Shown here in pieces: positions 49,219 through 59,019 of a stretch of 64,000 nt of DNA. The DNA is from Lelliottia sp. JS-SCA-14. Its GTDB lineage: Bacteria; Pseudomonadota; Gammaproteobacteria; Enterobacterales; Enterobacteriaceae. The position numbers and the translations under genes were made by a program. Where the stretch lies: positions 1,488,001-1,552,000 of the forward strand of contig NZ_CP141606.1 in the NCBI RefSeq assembly GCF_035593345.1. The letters are read 5' to 3'. Numbering within the stretch: position 1 is the first letter of the stretch; each line of letters opens with the position of its first letter. The notes below the pieces were generated by a model. That model made no database searches and was not told the origin of the DNA. It was given only the letters and a program-made list of their open reading frames with translations.

Positions 49219-50265
49219 TTAGACTCCTGATTCGCGGTAATGGATATCGCTGACGGCGCGCAGACGTTCTGCCGCCTGTTCTGCCGTCAGATCGCGCTGG
49301 GTTTCTGCCAGCATCTCGTAGCCCACCATAAATTTACGCACCGTCGCAGAACGCAGTAGCGGCGGATAAAAATGGGCATGTAACTGCCAGTGCTGATTCT
49401 CTTCGCCGTTGAACGGCGCGCCGTGCCAGCCCATGGAATAGGGGAAAGAGCACTGGAACAGATTGTCATAGCGGCTGGTCAGTTTTTTCAAAGCCAGGGC
49501 CAGATCGTCACGCTGGGCATCGCTCAAATCGGTGATACGCAGAACGTGAGCTTTCGGCAGGAGCAGCGTCTCGAACGGCCACGCCGCCCAGTACGGTACG
49601 ACGGCCAGCCAGTGCTCGGTTTCGACGACCGTACGACTGCCGTCTGCCAGCTCGCGCTGCACGTAATCCGCCAGCAGAGATGACTGGTTTTCGTTGTAAT
49701 AGGCCTTTTGCAGACGATCTTCGCGCTCGACTTCATTCGGCAGGAAGCTGTTCGCCCATACCTGGCCGTGCGGGTGCGGGTTGGAACAGCCCATCGCCGC
49801 GCCTTTGTTTTCGAACACTTGTACCCACGGATACTCCTGACCCAGTTCGGCGGTCTGCGCTTGCCAGGTAGTGATCACGTCGGTGAGCGCGCTCAGGCTC
49901 AGCTCCGGCAGCGTTTTGCTGTGATCCGGCGAGAAGCAGATCACCCGGCTGGTGCCGCGCGCGCTTTCACAGCGCATCAGCGGATCGGCACTTTCCGGGG
50001 CATCCGGTGTGTCGGTCATCAGCGCGGCGAAATCGTTGGTAAACACATAAGTGCTTTTATAGTCGGGATTTTTATCGCCGGTGACGCGGGTATTGCCCGG
50101 ACAGAGGAAGCAGTCCGGGTCATGCTGAGGCAGCGTCTGTTTCGCAGGCGTCTCTTGCGCGCCCTGCCACGGGCGTTTGGCGCGATGCGGAGAGACCAAA
50201 ATCCATTGCCCGGTTAACGGGTTATAACGCCGATGCGGATGATCGACGGGGTTGAATTGCGTCAT
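49219..50265 (-). CDS. galT: Galactose-1-phosphate uridylyltransferase
   Basis: GalT swaps UMP between UDP-glucose and galactose 1-phosphate. It has 348 aa, as in E. coli. The active-site HPH lies in [19 protein letters not shown] near residues 155-173. Zinc-ligand cysteines are visible in FLCPGN, and [15 protein letters not shown] is a typical block. It starts 9 nt after galE. Confidence 0.98.
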   Translation of the reverse strand: MTQFNPVDHPHRRYNPLTGQWILVSPHRAKRPWQGAQETPAKQTLPQHDPDCFLCPGNTRVTGDKNPDYKSTYVFTNDFAALMTDTPDAPESADPLMRCESARGTSRVICFSPDHSKTLPELSLSALTDVITTWQAQTAELGQEYPWVQVFENKGAAMGCSNPHPHGQVWANSFLPNEVEREDRLQKAYYNENQSSLLADYVQRELADGSRTVVETEHWLAVVPYWAAWPFETLLLPKAHVLRITDLSDAQRDDLALALKKLTSRYDNLFQCSFPYSMGWHGAPFNGEENQHWQLHAHFYPPLLRSATVRKFMVGYEMLAETQRDLTAEQAAERLRAVSDIHYRESGV

Positions 50266-50274
50266 GTCGGATCC

Positions 50275-51291
50275 TTAATCCGGATAGCCCTGGGGATGGC
50301 GTGACTGCCAGTGCCAGGTATCCTGTGCCATTTCATCCAGCGTGCGAGTCACACGCCAGTTCAGCTCTTTATCGGCTTTGGAGGCATCTGCCCAGTAAGC
50401 GGGGAGATCGCCGTCGCGGCGTGGGGCGAAGTGGTACGCCACCGGTTTGCCACAGGCTTTGCTGAAGGCGTTGACCACGTCCAGCACGCTGCTGCCGACG
50501 CCTGCGCCGAGGTTATAGATATGCACGCCGGGTTTATTCGCCAGCTGCTGCATCGCGGCTACGTGACCGTCGGCCAGATCCATCACGTGGATGTAGTCGC
50601 GCACGCCGGTGCCATCTTCGGTCGGGTAGTCGTTGCCGAAAATCGCCAGCGAATCGCGACGACCCACGGCCACCTGCGCGATATACGGCATCAGGTTATT
50701 CGGAATACCCTGCGGATCTTCACCCATATCGCCTGACGGATGCGCGCCCACCGGGTTGAAATAGCGCAGCAGCGCGATGCTCCAGTCCGGCTGCGCTTTT
50801 TGCAGGTCGGCCAGAATCTGCTCCACCATCAGCTTGCTTTTGCCGTACGGGCTTTGCGGCGTACCGGTCGGGAAGCTTTCGACGTAAGGGATTTTCGGCT
50901 GGTCACCGTACACGGTGGCGGAAGAGCTAAAGATGAAGTTTTTCACGTTCGCGGCGCGCATCGCGGAGATCAGACGCAGCGTCCCGTTAACGTTGTTATC
51001 GTAGTATTCGAGAGGCTTCGCGACGGATTCACCGACCGCTTTCAGGCCCGCGAAGTGGATCACCGTATCGATGGCGTGATCGTGAAGGATTTCGGTCATC
51101 AGCGCTTCGTTGCGGATATCGCCTTCCACAAAGGTGGGCTGTTTTCCGGCCAGACGCTCAATGACGGGCAGCACGCTGCGCTTACTGTTGCACAGGTTGT
51201 CGAGGATGATGACATCGTGGCCATTTTGCAGCAGTTGCACACAGGTATGACTTCCAATGTAACCGCTACCACCCGTTACCAGAACTCGCAT
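50275..51291 (-). CDS. galE: UDP-glucose 4-epimerase
   Basis: GalE interconverts UDP-galactose and UDP-glucose with bound NAD. The 338 aa equal E. coli. The Rossmann motif is MRVLVTGGSGYIGSHTCVQL, and the catalytic Ser/Tyr/Lys are in SSSATVYGD and QSPYGKSKLM. ATG at 51291 is preceded by GGAGCG. The internal GalR operator lies over codons 7-12. It is the first gene of galETKM. Confidence 0.98.
   Translation of the reverse strand: MRVLVTGGSGYIGSHTCVQLLQNGHDVIILDNLCNSKRSVLPVIERLAGKQPTFVEGDIRNEALMTEILHDHAIDTVIHFAGLKAVGESVAKPLEYYDNNVNGTLRLISAMRAANVKNFIFSSSATVYGDQPKIPYVESFPTGTPQSPYGKSKLMVEQILADLQKAQPDWSIALLRYFNPVGAHPSGDMGEDPQGIPNNLMPYIAQVAVGRRDSLAIFGNDYPTEDGTGVRDYIHVMDLADGHVAAMQQLANKPGVHIYNLGAGVGSSVLDVVNAFSKACGKPVAYHFAPRRDGDLPAYWADASKADKELNWRVTRTLDEMAQDTWHWQSRHPQGYPD
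51257..51272. promoter_or_regulatory. Internal GalR operator (OI) within galE
   Basis: On the minus strand GTGGTAGCGGTTACAT has, from memory, the same sequence as E. coli OI. With the external operator it would allow GalR-HU looping over the gal promoters. Confidence 0.85.
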
Positions 51292-51322
51292 ATTTCGCTC
51301 CATTAGGCTTATGGTATGTAAT

Positions 51323-51386
51323 AACCATAGCATAACAGAGACGCGAAAAGTGTGACATGGGATAAAATAGTGGAATCGGTTACACT
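51323..51386 (-). promoter_or_regulatory. gal promoters P1/P2, CRP site and external GalR operator (OE)
   Basis: On the minus strand the order is OE (AGTGTAACCGATTCCACT, 51369-51386), a CRP site with the TCACA half (51351-51355), and overlapping -10 boxes TATGCT (P2) and TATGGT (P1) at 51324-51334. The plan is that of the E. coli gal regulatory region, so P1 should be CRP-activated and both promoters GalR-controlled. modF ends on the far side at 51499. Confidence 0.85.
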
Positions 51387-51498
51387 GAATCACACAGGCA
51401 ATTTCACAACGAATCAGCGCATTGTAAATCAAAGAGATAGCAATGTATTGCTGCCAGTTATCTGAAAAAGAGGGCCGCAGCCCCCTTTAAGAGGATGC

Positions 51499-52971
51499 TC
51501 AGTCAATGCGGTTTAACGCATAGCGATAACCTTCGCCATCAGGCACAAACTCCAGACGGTGGGTGATGCAGGCGGGGGCGTCTTCCGCGTGGTGTGAAAC
51601 GAACAGCAGCTGGGTTTCGCCTTCGCTAATTAAGACGTCGACAAAGCGGCGAATCAGCTGGCGGTTGAGAGGATCGAGCCCCTGCAGCGGTTCGTCCAGA
51701 ATGAGTAGCGTAGGGTGTTTCACCAGCGCGCGCACGATCAGCGCCAGACGCTGCTGCCCCCACGACAAGCTGTGGAACGGCGCATCCGCCACGCGTTTAT
51801 CCATCCCCAGAATATCCAGCCACTGCTGCGCCAGCTTGTGCTGCTTGTCGGAGACCGCCTGATAAATGCCAATCGAATCAAAATATCCCGAGAGAATGAC
51901 GTTGCGCACTGTCGTGCTGACGCGGTAATCGAGGTGCAGGCTGCTGCTGACGTAGCCGATATGCTTTTTGATATCCCAGATGGTCTCCCCGCTGCCGCGA
52001 CGACGGCCAAACAGGGTCAGATCGTTGCTGTAGCCCTGGGGATGATCGCCGGTAATCAGGCTCAGCAGGGTCGATTTCCCCGCGCCGTTGGGGCCGGTGA
52101 TCTGCCAGTGCTCGCCCGGATTCACCGTCCAGCTTAGCTGGTCGAGGATCGGACGATCGTTGTAGGAGACGGTGCCGTTTTTTAGCTCGATGCGCGGCTG
52201 GTGGCTCTCCAGCAAATGCCGCGCCGAAGGGGCATCCGGTTCCGGAAGGGCAATCCCGTCGAGCTTTTCGCTGTGCGCCAGCTGGGCAATCAGCGCCTGC
52301 TGGAGCAGCGCGTCTTTCTCGCCGGTTTCGGTCAGTGAGCAGTCCGCCAGCACGCCCGCGTACTGCACAAAATCCGGGATTTCATCAAAGCGGTTAAGCA
52401 CCAGCACCAGGGTATAACCTTGCTGATTCAGCGTGGCGAGCAGGGTGGCCAGCTGCGCGCGGGAGAGCACGTCCAGGCCGTCGAAGGGCTCGTCGAGGAT
52501 CAGCAGGTCCGGCTCGTTCATCAGCGCCTGGCACAGCAGGGTTTTGCGCGTTTCGCCGGTGGAGAGGTATTTGAAGCGTCGGTCCAGCAGGCCGGTGATG
52601 CCGAACAGCTCCGCCAGATCCCGACAGCGGGCGTCGTCTTTTCTCTCGTCCTGAATGATCTCCGCGGTGGTGCGGCCCGTATCCTCTTCACCAGGGCTGA
52701 GCAGGTCGGTGTTATTGCGCTGCCACTCGTCGCTGACCAGCTTTTGCAGCTGTTCGAAGGAGAGGCGCGTCACGCGCTGAAAGCTGCACTGGCGTTCACC
52801 CTTTAGCTGAGTGAGTTCGCCCGCCAGCGCGCGGGCCAGTGCAGACTTGCCGCTGCCGTTGGTACCAACAAACGCCCAGCTTTCGCCAGCGCGTAAAGTT
52901 AAGTCGGGCAGTGAGAGGGTTCGGGTGTCGCTAAGACGAAACGTGCCTTGCGAAATTTGCAATGATGACAT
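51499..52971 (-). CDS. modF: ModF, twin ABC ATPase linked to molybdate transport
   Basis: ModF (PhrA) is a 490-aa soluble protein with two ABC ATPase domains; its exact role beside molybdate uptake is not settled. The first domain has GTNGSGKSALARAL and LLILDEPFDGLDVLSR. The second has GPNGAGKSTLLSLI, SWGQQRLALIVRALV and LLILDEPLQGLDPLNR. No membrane segment is seen. It lies downstream of modE on the same strand, separated by 67 nt, as in E. coli. Confidence 0.95.
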   Translation of the reverse strand: MSSLQISQGTFRLSDTRTLSLPDLTLRAGESWAFVGTNGSGKSALARALAGELTQLKGERQCSFQRVTRLSFEQLQKLVSDEWQRNNTDLLSPGEEDTGRTTAEIIQDERKDDARCRDLAELFGITGLLDRRFKYLSTGETRKTLLCQALMNEPDLLILDEPFDGLDVLSRAQLATLLATLNQQGYTLVLVLNRFDEIPDFVQYAGVLADCSLTETGEKDALLQQALIAQLAHSEKLDGIALPEPDAPSARHLLESHQPRIELKNGTVSYNDRPILDQLSWTVNPGEHWQITGPNGAGKSTLLSLITGDHPQGYSNDLTLFGRRRGSGETIWDIKKHIGYVSSSLHLDYRVSTTVRNVILSGYFDSIGIYQAVSDKQHKLAQQWLDILGMDKRVADAPFHSLSWGQQRLALIVRALVKHPTLLILDEPLQGLDPLNRQLIRRFVDVLISEGETQLLFVSHHAEDAPACITHRLEFVPDGEGYRYALNRID

Positions 52972-53038
52972 GAGTTATCCCATTTTTTGCAGCGATATGC
53001 ATCAGGGATACCCACTGTCGTTCTGTTTGTCAACGCAC

Positions 53039-53827
53039 TTAGCACAACGTGGCGATAATCACCCGGTCGGCGTTGAAATATGCGGTGACTTGCGCGCCTT
53101 GCGTTAAATCTTCTGCATCGGCCAACGGAACCGTGGCGCACAACACTTGCCCGTCGGGCAGCGTCATCAGCACTTCGCACTGCTCCTCGCCGCGCGCGAT
53201 ATGGCTTATCGCCCCCTGCAACTGGTTATCGGCCTCTTTCGCCTGATTCGCGTCGAGCGTGATATTCACCCACGGCGCTTTGAGCAGCACCAGCACCTCT
53301 TTGCCTTCGTTCAGCCCCAGTCGCTCGCCGCTCTGCGCGGTAATCGCCACTTTGAGGCGCGTGGTGCCGTCGGCCAGCAAAATATCGACATGCTGCTGCA
53401 CCTGATCGTGATCGCGCGCAGTCACCGTGCCAAACCACTGGTTTCGGGCGCTGGTTTGCAATGAGAAGCGGGAGATGGCTGCCAGCAGGCTGTCGAGGGG
53501 CAGGGCGTCGTCATCACTCAGCACGTCGAAGGCTTTTTGCTGAATTTGCGCCAGCAGATCGTAGAGCTGAATCAGGCGCTGGCCGTAGCGCGTGAGAATC
53601 GCACCACCGCCACCCTTGCCGCCCGTGGCGCGGTCGACCAGCGTCTGCTCGCTCAGGGTGTTCATCTCGTTGATGGCGTCCCAGGCACTCTTATAGCTGA
53701 TGCCTGCATTCTTCGCGCCCTGGCTAATTGAGCCCGTTTGTTCTATCTGTTTAAGCAGGGCGATACGACGCGGATCGGCGAAAAGCTTCTGCTGAAGTCG
53801 AAGGGTAAGGAGAATTTCGGCCTGCAT
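53039..53827 (-). CDS. modE: ModE, molybdate-responsive transcription regulator
   Basis: ModE binds molybdate and represses modABC while activating molybdoenzyme genes. Its 262 aa equal E. coli. The N-terminal winged helix (residues about 15-60) shows GSISQGAKNAGISYKSAWDA, and the C-terminal half has two MOP-type molybdate domains (SARNQWFGTVTARD, GEEQCEVLMTLPDGQ). ATG at 53827 (MQAEILLTLRLQ) matches the family. It is divergent from acrZ and modABC. Confidence 0.96.
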   Translation of the reverse strand: MQAEILLTLRLQQKLFADPRRIALLKQIEQTGSISQGAKNAGISYKSAWDAINEMNTLSEQTLVDRATGGKGGGGAILTRYGQRLIQLYDLLAQIQQKAFDVLSDDDALPLDSLLAAISRFSLQTSARNQWFGTVTARDHDQVQQHVDILLADGTTRLKVAITAQSGERLGLNEGKEVLVLLKAPWVNITLDANQAKEADNQLQGAISHIARGEEQCEVLMTLPDGQVLCATVPLADAEDLTQGAQVTAYFNADRVIIATLC

Positions 53828-53956
53828 AAGACGGTGTCCTGGCAAAAAGCGTATTGTGACCCAATTGCCTGACAGCGCAAAGCCTACCGCACAAAAGGGG
53901 ATGTTTTTCTGACTTTTCAGGTTAGAATACGTCCTTCACAGAGTCAGGAGAACACC

Positions 53957-54106
53957 ATGTTAGAGTTGTTGAAAAGTCTGGTATTCGCCGTGATCATGGT
54001 ACCCGTAGTGATGGCCATCATCCTCGGCGCCATCTACGGCTTAGGTGAAGTGTTCAACGTCTTTTCGAACATCGGTCATAAAGACCAGCCTAAAAAGCAG
54101 CATTAA
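53957..54106 (+). CDS. acrZ: AcrZ, small AcrB-associated membrane protein
   Basis: AcrZ (YbhT) is a 49-aa single-span peptide that binds AcrB and alters drug export by AcrAB-TolC. It starts [20 protein letters not shown] and ends [10 protein letters not shown], like the E. coli protein. CAGGAG lies 6 nt before the ATG. It sits between modE and modA, as in E. coli, and is followed by a terminator. Confidence 0.95.
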   Translation: MLELLKSLVFAVIMVPVVMAIILGAIYGLGEVFNVFSNIGHKDQPKKQH

Positions 54107-54114
54107 TTCCTCCC

Positions 54115-54141
54115 AAAACGCCCGGCTAGCCCGGGCGTTTT
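54115..54141 (+). terminator. Terminator after acrZ
   Basis: AAAACGCCCGG / CCGGGCGTTTT forms an 11-bp stem around CTAGC. Confidence 0.9.
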
Positions 54142-54239
54142 GCTCTCAAGTTTCTGCTTCTCCCGCCGATAGTATTCTCATAATCAGCTTTGTTTACCCC
54201 TTAAACGGTACGATTTAACGCTAGGTTATCCTTACAGTT

Positions 54240-54267
54240 ATCGTTATATTTATAAATATATAACGAC
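54240..54267. promoter_or_regulatory. ModE operator upstream of modA
   Basis: The perfect arms TCGTTATAT (54241-54249) and ATATAACGA (54258-54266) match the ModE consensus ATCGNTATATA-N6-TATATAACGAT. The site lies 19 bp before the modA start codon, so molybdate-bound ModE would block transcription. Confidence 0.92.
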
Positions 54268-54284
54268 ACTCACAGGAGCTACAA

Positions 54285-55058
54285 ATGGCACGCACATGGT
54301 TACGCCTTTTCGCAGGGGCAACACTGACACTCTCCGTCGCCGGACATGCACTGGCTGACGAAGGTAAAATCACGGTCTTTGCGGCGGCGTCGCTGACCAA
54401 CGCGATGCAGGACATTGCGGCGCAGTACAAAAAAGAGAAAAACGTCGATGTTGTCTCTTCCTTTGCCTCGTCCTCAACCCTGGCTCGCCAGATTGAAGCC
54501 GGTGCGCCTGCGGATCTGTTTATTTCTGCCGATCAGAAATGGATGGATTATGCGGTAGAGAAAAAATCGATCGACACGGCCACCCGTGAAACCCTGCTGG
54601 GTAACAGCCTGGTGGTGGTGGCGCCAAAAGCCAGCGCGCAGGGCGAGTTTACCATCAACAAAGAGACCAACTGGACCAGCCTGCTGAAAGAGGGCCGTCT
54701 GGCGGTCGGTGATCCGGATCACGTTCCGGCGGGTATCTACGCGAAAGAAGCGCTGCAAAAACTGGGTGCGTGGGATACATTGTCACCGAAACTGGCTCCG
54801 GCTGAAGACGTGCGCGGCGCTCTGGCGCTGGTGGAGCGCAACGAAGCCCCGCTGGGCATTGTGTACGGTTCCGATGCGGTTGCCGGTAAAGGGGTGAAAG
54901 TAGTCGCGACCTTCCCGGAAGACTCGCACAAGAAAGTGGAATACCCGATCGCCATTGTTGATGGACATAAAAATGCGACGGTCAGCGCCTTTTACGACTA
55001 TCTGAAAGGGCCTGAAGCGTCAGCCATCTTTAAACGTTACGGATTTACGACTCACTGA
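54285..55058 (+). CDS. modA: ModA, molybdate-binding periplasmic protein
   Basis: ModA captures molybdate and tungstate for the ModBC importer. It has 257 aa, as in E. coli. A signal peptide ends near GHALA before DEGKITVFAAASLTNAMQD, where the Ser and Thr region forms part of the oxyanion site. The later block DPDHVPAGIYAKEALQKLG is also conserved. GGAG lies before the ATG at 54285. Its stop overlaps the modB start by one base (TGATG). Confidence 0.97.
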   Translation: MARTWLRLFAGATLTLSVAGHALADEGKITVFAAASLTNAMQDIAAQYKKEKNVDVVSSFASSSTLARQIEAGAPADLFISADQKWMDYAVEKKSIDTATRETLLGNSLVVVAPKASAQGEFTINKETNWTSLLKEGRLAVGDPDHVPAGIYAKEALQKLGAWDTLSPKLAPAEDVRGALALVERNEAPLGIVYGSDAVAGKGVKVVATFPEDSHKKVEYPIAIVDGHKNATVSAFYDYLKGPEASAIFKRYGFTTH

Positions 55059-55747
55059 TGATATTGACCGATCCTGAATGGCAGGCCGTGCTGCTGAGCC
55101 TGAAAGTCTCTTCCCTGGCAGTTGCCTTTAGTTTGCCCTTTGGGATCTTCTTTGCCTGGCTGCTGGTTCGCTGCCAGTTTCCGGGCAAAGCCCTGCTCGA
55201 CAGTATTCTCCATCTTCCTCTCGTGTTGCCGCCGGTAGTGGTCGGTTACTTATTGCTGATTGCGATGGGGCGACGCGGTTTTATCGGCCAGTATTTGTAT
55301 GACTGGTTCGGCCTGACGTTTGCCTTTAGCTGGCGCGGCGCGGTACTGGCGGCGGCGGTGATGTCCTTCCCGCTGATGGTGCGGGCCATTCGTCTGGCGC
55401 TGGAAGGCGTCGACATTAAGCTCGAGCAAGCGGCGCGCACGCTCGGTGCCGGGCGCTGGCGGGTGTTTTTCACTATCACGCTGCCCCTCACGCTGCCGGG
55501 CATTATCGTCGGCACGGTGCTGGCATTTGCCCGTTCGTTGGGCGAATTCGGCGCCACCATTACCTTCGTCTCCAACATTCCCGGTGAAACGCGCACCATT
55601 CCGTCGGCGATGTACACCCTGATTCAGACGCCGGGCGGGGAAGGGGCTGCCGCGCGGCTGTGCATTATCTCCATTGTGCTGGCGCTGGTGTCGCTGCTGA
55701 TTTCTGAATGGCTGGCGCGTTTGAGCCGCGAGCGGATGGGGAAATAA
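55058..55747 (+). CDS. modB: ModB, molybdate ABC transporter permease
   Basis: ModB is the inner-membrane channel of the ModABC importer. It has 229 aa, as in E. coli, and about five to six spans. The EAA-like coupling motif is [20 protein letters not shown]. The frame starts [20 protein letters not shown]. modC starts 2 nt after the stop. Confidence 0.97.
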   Translation: MILTDPEWQAVLLSLKVSSLAVAFSLPFGIFFAWLLVRCQFPGKALLDSILHLPLVLPPVVVGYLLLIAMGRRGFIGQYLYDWFGLTFAFSWRGAVLAAAVMSFPLMVRAIRLALEGVDIKLEQAARTLGAGRWRVFFTITLPLTLPGIIVGTVLAFARSLGEFGATITFVSNIPGETRTIPSAMYTLIQTPGGEGAAARLCIISIVLALVSLLISEWLARLSRERMGK

Positions 55748-55749
55748 TC

Positions 55750-56808
55750 ATGCTGGAACTCAACTTTAGCCAGACGCTGGGCAACCACTGCCTGACGCTC
55801 AACGAAACGCTGCCTGCATCCGGGATCACCGCCGTCTTTGGCGTGTCGGGCGCGGGAAAAACCTCGCTCATCAATGCCATCAGCGGGCTGACGCGTCCGC
55901 AGACGGGCCGGATTGTGCTCAACGACCGCGTGCTGCACGACGTTGAAAAGAAGATCTACCTGGCGCCTGAAAAACGCCGTGTGGGCTATGTTTTCCAGGA
56001 TGCGCGGCTGTTCCCGCACTACAAAGTGCGCGGCAATCTGCGCTACGGCATGGCGAAAAGCATGGCCGGGCAGTTTGATAATCTGGTCAATCTACTCGGC
56101 ATTGAGCCATTGCTGGAGCGCCTTCCTTCGTCACTCTCGGGCGGTGAAAAACAGCGTGTCGCGATTGGCCGCGCGCTGTTAACCGCGCCGGAATTGCTGC
56201 TGCTGGATGAACCCCTGGCCTCGCTGGATCTGCCGCGTAAGCGCGAGCTGTTGCCTTATCTGCAGCGTCTGGCGCGCGAAATCAACATTCCGATGCTCTA
56301 CGTCAGCCATTCGCTGGATGAGATCCTGCATCTGGCGGACAACGTACTGGTGCTGGAAAGCGGCAGCGTAAAAGCCTTTGGCCCGCTGGAAGAGGTGTGG
56401 GGCAGCAGTGTCATGCATCCGTGGCTGCCGAAAGAGCAGCAGAGTAGCATTCTGAAAGTCAGCGTGCTGGAGCATCATCCGCACTACGCCATGACCGCGC
56501 TGGCGCTGGGCGATCAGCATCTGTGGGTCAATAAGATCGACAAGCCGCTGCAATCCGCGCTGCGCATCCGCATTCAGGCGTCTGACGTTTCCCTGGTGCT
56601 CCAGCCACCGCTGCAAACCAGCATCCGCAATATTCTGCGTGCGAAAGTGGCGCAATGTCTGGACGATAACGGACAGGTGGAAGTGCAGCTGGAAGTGGGC
56701 AGCAGAAAGCTGTGGGCGCGCATCAGCCCGTGGGCCAGGGATGAGCTGGGCATCAAACCTGGCCTGTGGCTTTACGCGCAGATCAAGAGCGTCTCGATTA
56801 CCACCTGA
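55750..56808 (+). CDS. modC: ModC, molybdate ABC transporter ATPase
   Basis: ModC powers molybdate import. The 352 aa equal E. coli. Walker A is [14 protein letters not shown], the signature is [16 protein letters not shown], and Walker B is [14 protein letters not shown]. The C-terminal TOBE domain (about residues 290-350) should bind oxyanion and regulate activity. ATG at 55750 ([10 protein letters not shown]) was chosen; a longer frame from 55708 lies inside modB. It ends directly next to the convergent ybhA stop. Confidence 0.97.
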   Translation: MLELNFSQTLGNHCLTLNETLPASGITAVFGVSGAGKTSLINAISGLTRPQTGRIVLNDRVLHDVEKKIYLAPEKRRVGYVFQDARLFPHYKVRGNLRYGMAKSMAGQFDNLVNLLGIEPLLERLPSSLSGGEKQRVAIGRALLTAPELLLLDEPLASLDLPRKRELLPYLQRLAREINIPMLYVSHSLDEILHLADNVLVLESGSVKAFGPLEEVWGSSVMHPWLPKEQQSSILKVSVLEHHPHYAMTALALGDQHLWVNKIDKPLQSALRIRIQASDVSLVLQPPLQTSIRNILRAKVAQCLDDNGQVEVQLEVGSRKLWARISPWARDELGIKPGLWLYAQIKSVSITT

Positions 56809-57627
56809 TCACAGCAGGTGGGTATAAATGTACTGCGCGATGCTGTCGGTGGTGTTGTCACCAATCACCACGTTAGCGCGCGCTTTCACCGCATCGTCGG
56901 CATTGCCCATCGCCACGCCGGTTCCGGCGGCTTCGAGCATGCTGATGTCGTTGTAGTTATCCCCGAAGGCGATCACGTCTTTCATCGACCCGCCCTGAGA
57001 TTCCACAAACTGCGTCAGGCGCTTGCCTTTGCTGTTGCCTTTGCGCGCGATATCCACCTGATCGTGCCATGACCATTCACACTCAAGGCCCAACGTCTGT
57101 TCAACGTGTTTCGCGAACGCGTTCAGTTTGCTGGTGTCTTCATCGGTCAGGGCAAATTTCCAGATGGCCTTCACATCAGTTGCAGCCTGACGCAGAGAGG
57201 AAACCTGGGTAAAGACCGGACGCTGCGCTTCGGGCAGAGACAGCGCCCAGTTGCTGGTGCGGGTCACGTGGCCGGTAGGGCGCTCATACATCATCGCATC
57301 ATCCACATACATCAGGCCGTGAATGGCGTGATCATCGAGCAGATCGATCAATTGCAGCGCCTGAGTCGAGGGCAGCGGATCGGCCTGGAGAACCTTTTTT
57401 GCATGATAATCATACAAATAAGTGCCATTACAACAAATTGCAGGTGTATCTAACGCCAGTGCCTGATAAAAAGGATGAATGGCAACGTGATGTCGACCGG
57501 TAACGATCAAGAGTTGATATCCCGCTTCCTGAGCACGTTTGAGTGCTTCGAGGGAGGAGGGAAGCAGGGTTTTTTGCGGGGTTAACAGCGTACCGTCTAA
57601 ATCCAGAGCAATCACACGCGAGGTCAT
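56809..57627 (-). CDS. ybhA: YbhA, HAD-family sugar phosphatase / PLP phosphatase
   Basis: YbhA is a 272-aa Cof-type HAD phosphatase that in E. coli dephosphorylates pyridoxal phosphate and several sugar phosphates. The nucleophile motif is VIALDLDGTLLTPQKT at the N terminus, and the metal motif is AFGDNYNDISMLEAAG near residues 213-228. The length equals E. coli. It is convergent with modC and divergent from pgl. Confidence 0.95.
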   Translation of the reverse strand: MTSRVIALDLDGTLLTPQKTLLPSSLEALKRAQEAGYQLLIVTGRHHVAIHPFYQALALDTPAICCNGTYLYDYHAKKVLQADPLPSTQALQLIDLLDDHAIHGLMYVDDAMMYERPTGHVTRTSNWALSLPEAQRPVFTQVSSLRQAATDVKAIWKFALTDEDTSKLNAFAKHVEQTLGLECEWSWHDQVDIARKGNSKGKRLTQFVESQGGSMKDVIAFGDNYNDISMLEAAGTGVAMGNADDAVKARANVVIGDNTTDSIAQYIYTHLL

Positions 57628-57755
57628 TTGTTCTTCCGGGTTAATATTGAATTTAAGGTCTTAAGGGATGGTACACCGAGAGACGTGGCCCACAAAATAC
57701 CAGGCTAAAATTCAGCATTCACCGTTAAATTTACGCGCAGTGGAGAGGAGTAGTC

Positions 57756-58751
57756 ATGAAACAAACCGTTTATACCGCCAGTCCTGAGAGCCAGCAGATC
57801 CACGTCTGGCGTTTGAATGCGGAAGGCTCGCTCACGCTGGTGCAGGTGGTTGATGTGCCGGGACAGGTGCAACCGATGGTGGTCAGCCCGGATAAACGTT
57901 TTCTGTATGTCGGCGTGCGCCCTGAGTTTCGCGTGCTGGCCTACCGCATTGCGCCGGACGATGGCGCATTGACCTATACCGCCGAAGCGCCGCTGCCGGG
58001 CAGCCCGACGCACATCTCTACGGATCGCAAAGGCCAGTTCATCTTCAGCGGCTCTTACAATTCCGGCTGCGTGAGCGTTACGCCTCTGGTCGATGGTCTT
58101 CCGCAGGGGACCGTGGATGTCGTCGAAGGGCTGGAAGGCTGCCACTCGGCGAATATCTCCCCGGACAACCGCACCCTGTGGGTTCCGGCGCTGAAACAGG
58201 ATCGTATCTGCCTGTTCACCCTGAGCGACGACGGTCATCTGGCCGCGCAGACTCCGGCAGAGATTACCACCGTGGAAGGCGCAGGTCCGCGTCACATGGT
58301 GTTCCACCCAAATCAGCAGTACGCCTACGTGGTGAACGAGCTGAACAGCTCAGTCGACGTGTGGGAACTGAAGGATCCGAAAGGCCAGATTGAGCGCGTT
58401 CAGACGCTGGACATGATGCCATCTGACTTCACCGACACCCGCTGGGCAGCAGATATTCACATCACTCCGGACGGTCGCCATCTCTACGCCTGCGATCGCA
58501 CTTCCAGCCTGATCACCATTTTCAGCGTCTCGGAAGATGGCAGCGTGCTGGCCATCGAAGGCTTCCAGCCGACCGAAACCCAGCCGCGCGGCTTTAATAT
58601 CGACAACAGCGGCAAATTCCTTGTGGCGGCGGGACAGAAATCCCACCACATCGCACTGTATGAAATTAAAGGCGAGCAGGGGCTGCTGGAAGAGAAAGGA
58701 CGCTATGCCGTCGGCCAGGGGCCAATGTGGGTGGTGATTAACGCGCATTAA
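57756..58751 (+). CDS. pgl: 6-phosphogluconolactonase
   Basis: Pgl hydrolyses 6-phosphogluconolactone in the oxidative pentose phosphate pathway. It is the bacterial seven-bladed beta-propeller type, with 331 aa as in E. coli. It starts [20 protein letters not shown] and has propeller blocks such as [20 protein letters not shown] and [28 protein letters not shown] lies before the ATG. Its terminator also appears to serve a divergent small RNA read from the other strand. Confidence 0.97.
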   Translation: MKQTVYTASPESQQIHVWRLNAEGSLTLVQVVDVPGQVQPMVVSPDKRFLYVGVRPEFRVLAYRIAPDDGALTYTAEAPLPGSPTHISTDRKGQFIFSGSYNSGCVSVTPLVDGLPQGTVDVVEGLEGCHSANISPDNRTLWVPALKQDRICLFTLSDDGHLAAQTPAEITTVEGAGPRHMVFHPNQQYAYVVNELNSSVDVWELKDPKGQIERVQTLDMMPSDFTDTRWAADIHITPDGRHLYACDRTSSLITIFSVSEDGSVLAIEGFQPTETQPRGFNIDNSGKFLVAAGQKSHHIALYEIKGEQGLLEEKGRYAVGQGPMWVVINAH

Positions 58752-58763
58752 GTGGCGTAAAAG

Positions 58764-58796
58764 CAAAAAAAACCTCGCGGATGCGAGGTTTTTTTA
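58764..58796. terminator. Bidirectional terminator between pgl and the IstR-like RNA
   Basis: AACCTCGC-GGAT-GCGAGGTT is an 8-bp perfect stem with A-runs before it and T-runs after it on both strands. On the plus strand it ends pgl; on the minus strand it would end the small RNA starting near 58836. Confidence 0.92.
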
Positions 58797-58836
58797 TGCC
58801 CGGTGGTAACCGGAAAGCACGTCAATTATTACCAAC
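58764..58836 (-). ncRNA. IstR-1-like antitoxin small RNA (candidate)
   Basis: A minus-strand promoter TTTACA (58871-58866), 17-bp spacer, TATTAA-side -10 TAATAT (58848-58843) would start RNA near 58836. The RNA would be about 73 nt and end at the terminator above. It begins GUUGGUAAUAAUUGACGUGC and continues UUUCCGGUUACCACCGGGC. From memory, E. coli IstR-1 is 75 nt, also starts GUUG, and has GUGCUUUGCGGUUACCA, so the order of blocks is the same. It is divergent from a TisB-like ORF, as istR is from tisB. A stretch CTGGAAAGGCA at 58937-58947 could pair with its CUUUCC region over about ten bases. Expression is not shown by sequence. Confidence 0.65.
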
Positions 58837-58977
58837 ACAACGATATTAATCCTTGCTGCCCGGTATGTAAAATCGATTGATTAATAACTCAGGACATTGT
58901 GCCGGCCTAAGAAATCTATCTGTCTGATTTTAAGCGCTGGAAAGGCAAAACCTTTATAAATTCCTAATTAACCTTAA

Positions 58978-58993
58978 CTGGGTTTATATACAG
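58978..58993. promoter_or_regulatory. LexA (SOS) box candidate upstream of the TisB-like ORF
   Basis: CTGG-GTTTATAT-ACAG differs from CTGT-N8-ACAG at one base and has the usual A/T-rich centre and AA/TT flanks. A -35-like TTTATA (58983) overlaps it and a good -10, TATACT, lies at 59005-59010. Such a promoter would start only about 3 nt before the ORF start. A weaker LexA-like dyad, TTGA-TTAATAAC-TCAG, lies at 58877-58892, nearer the small-RNA promoter. Confidence 0.5.
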
Positions 58994-59019
58994 TTTTTAA
59001 CGGGTATACTTCGTGGCGT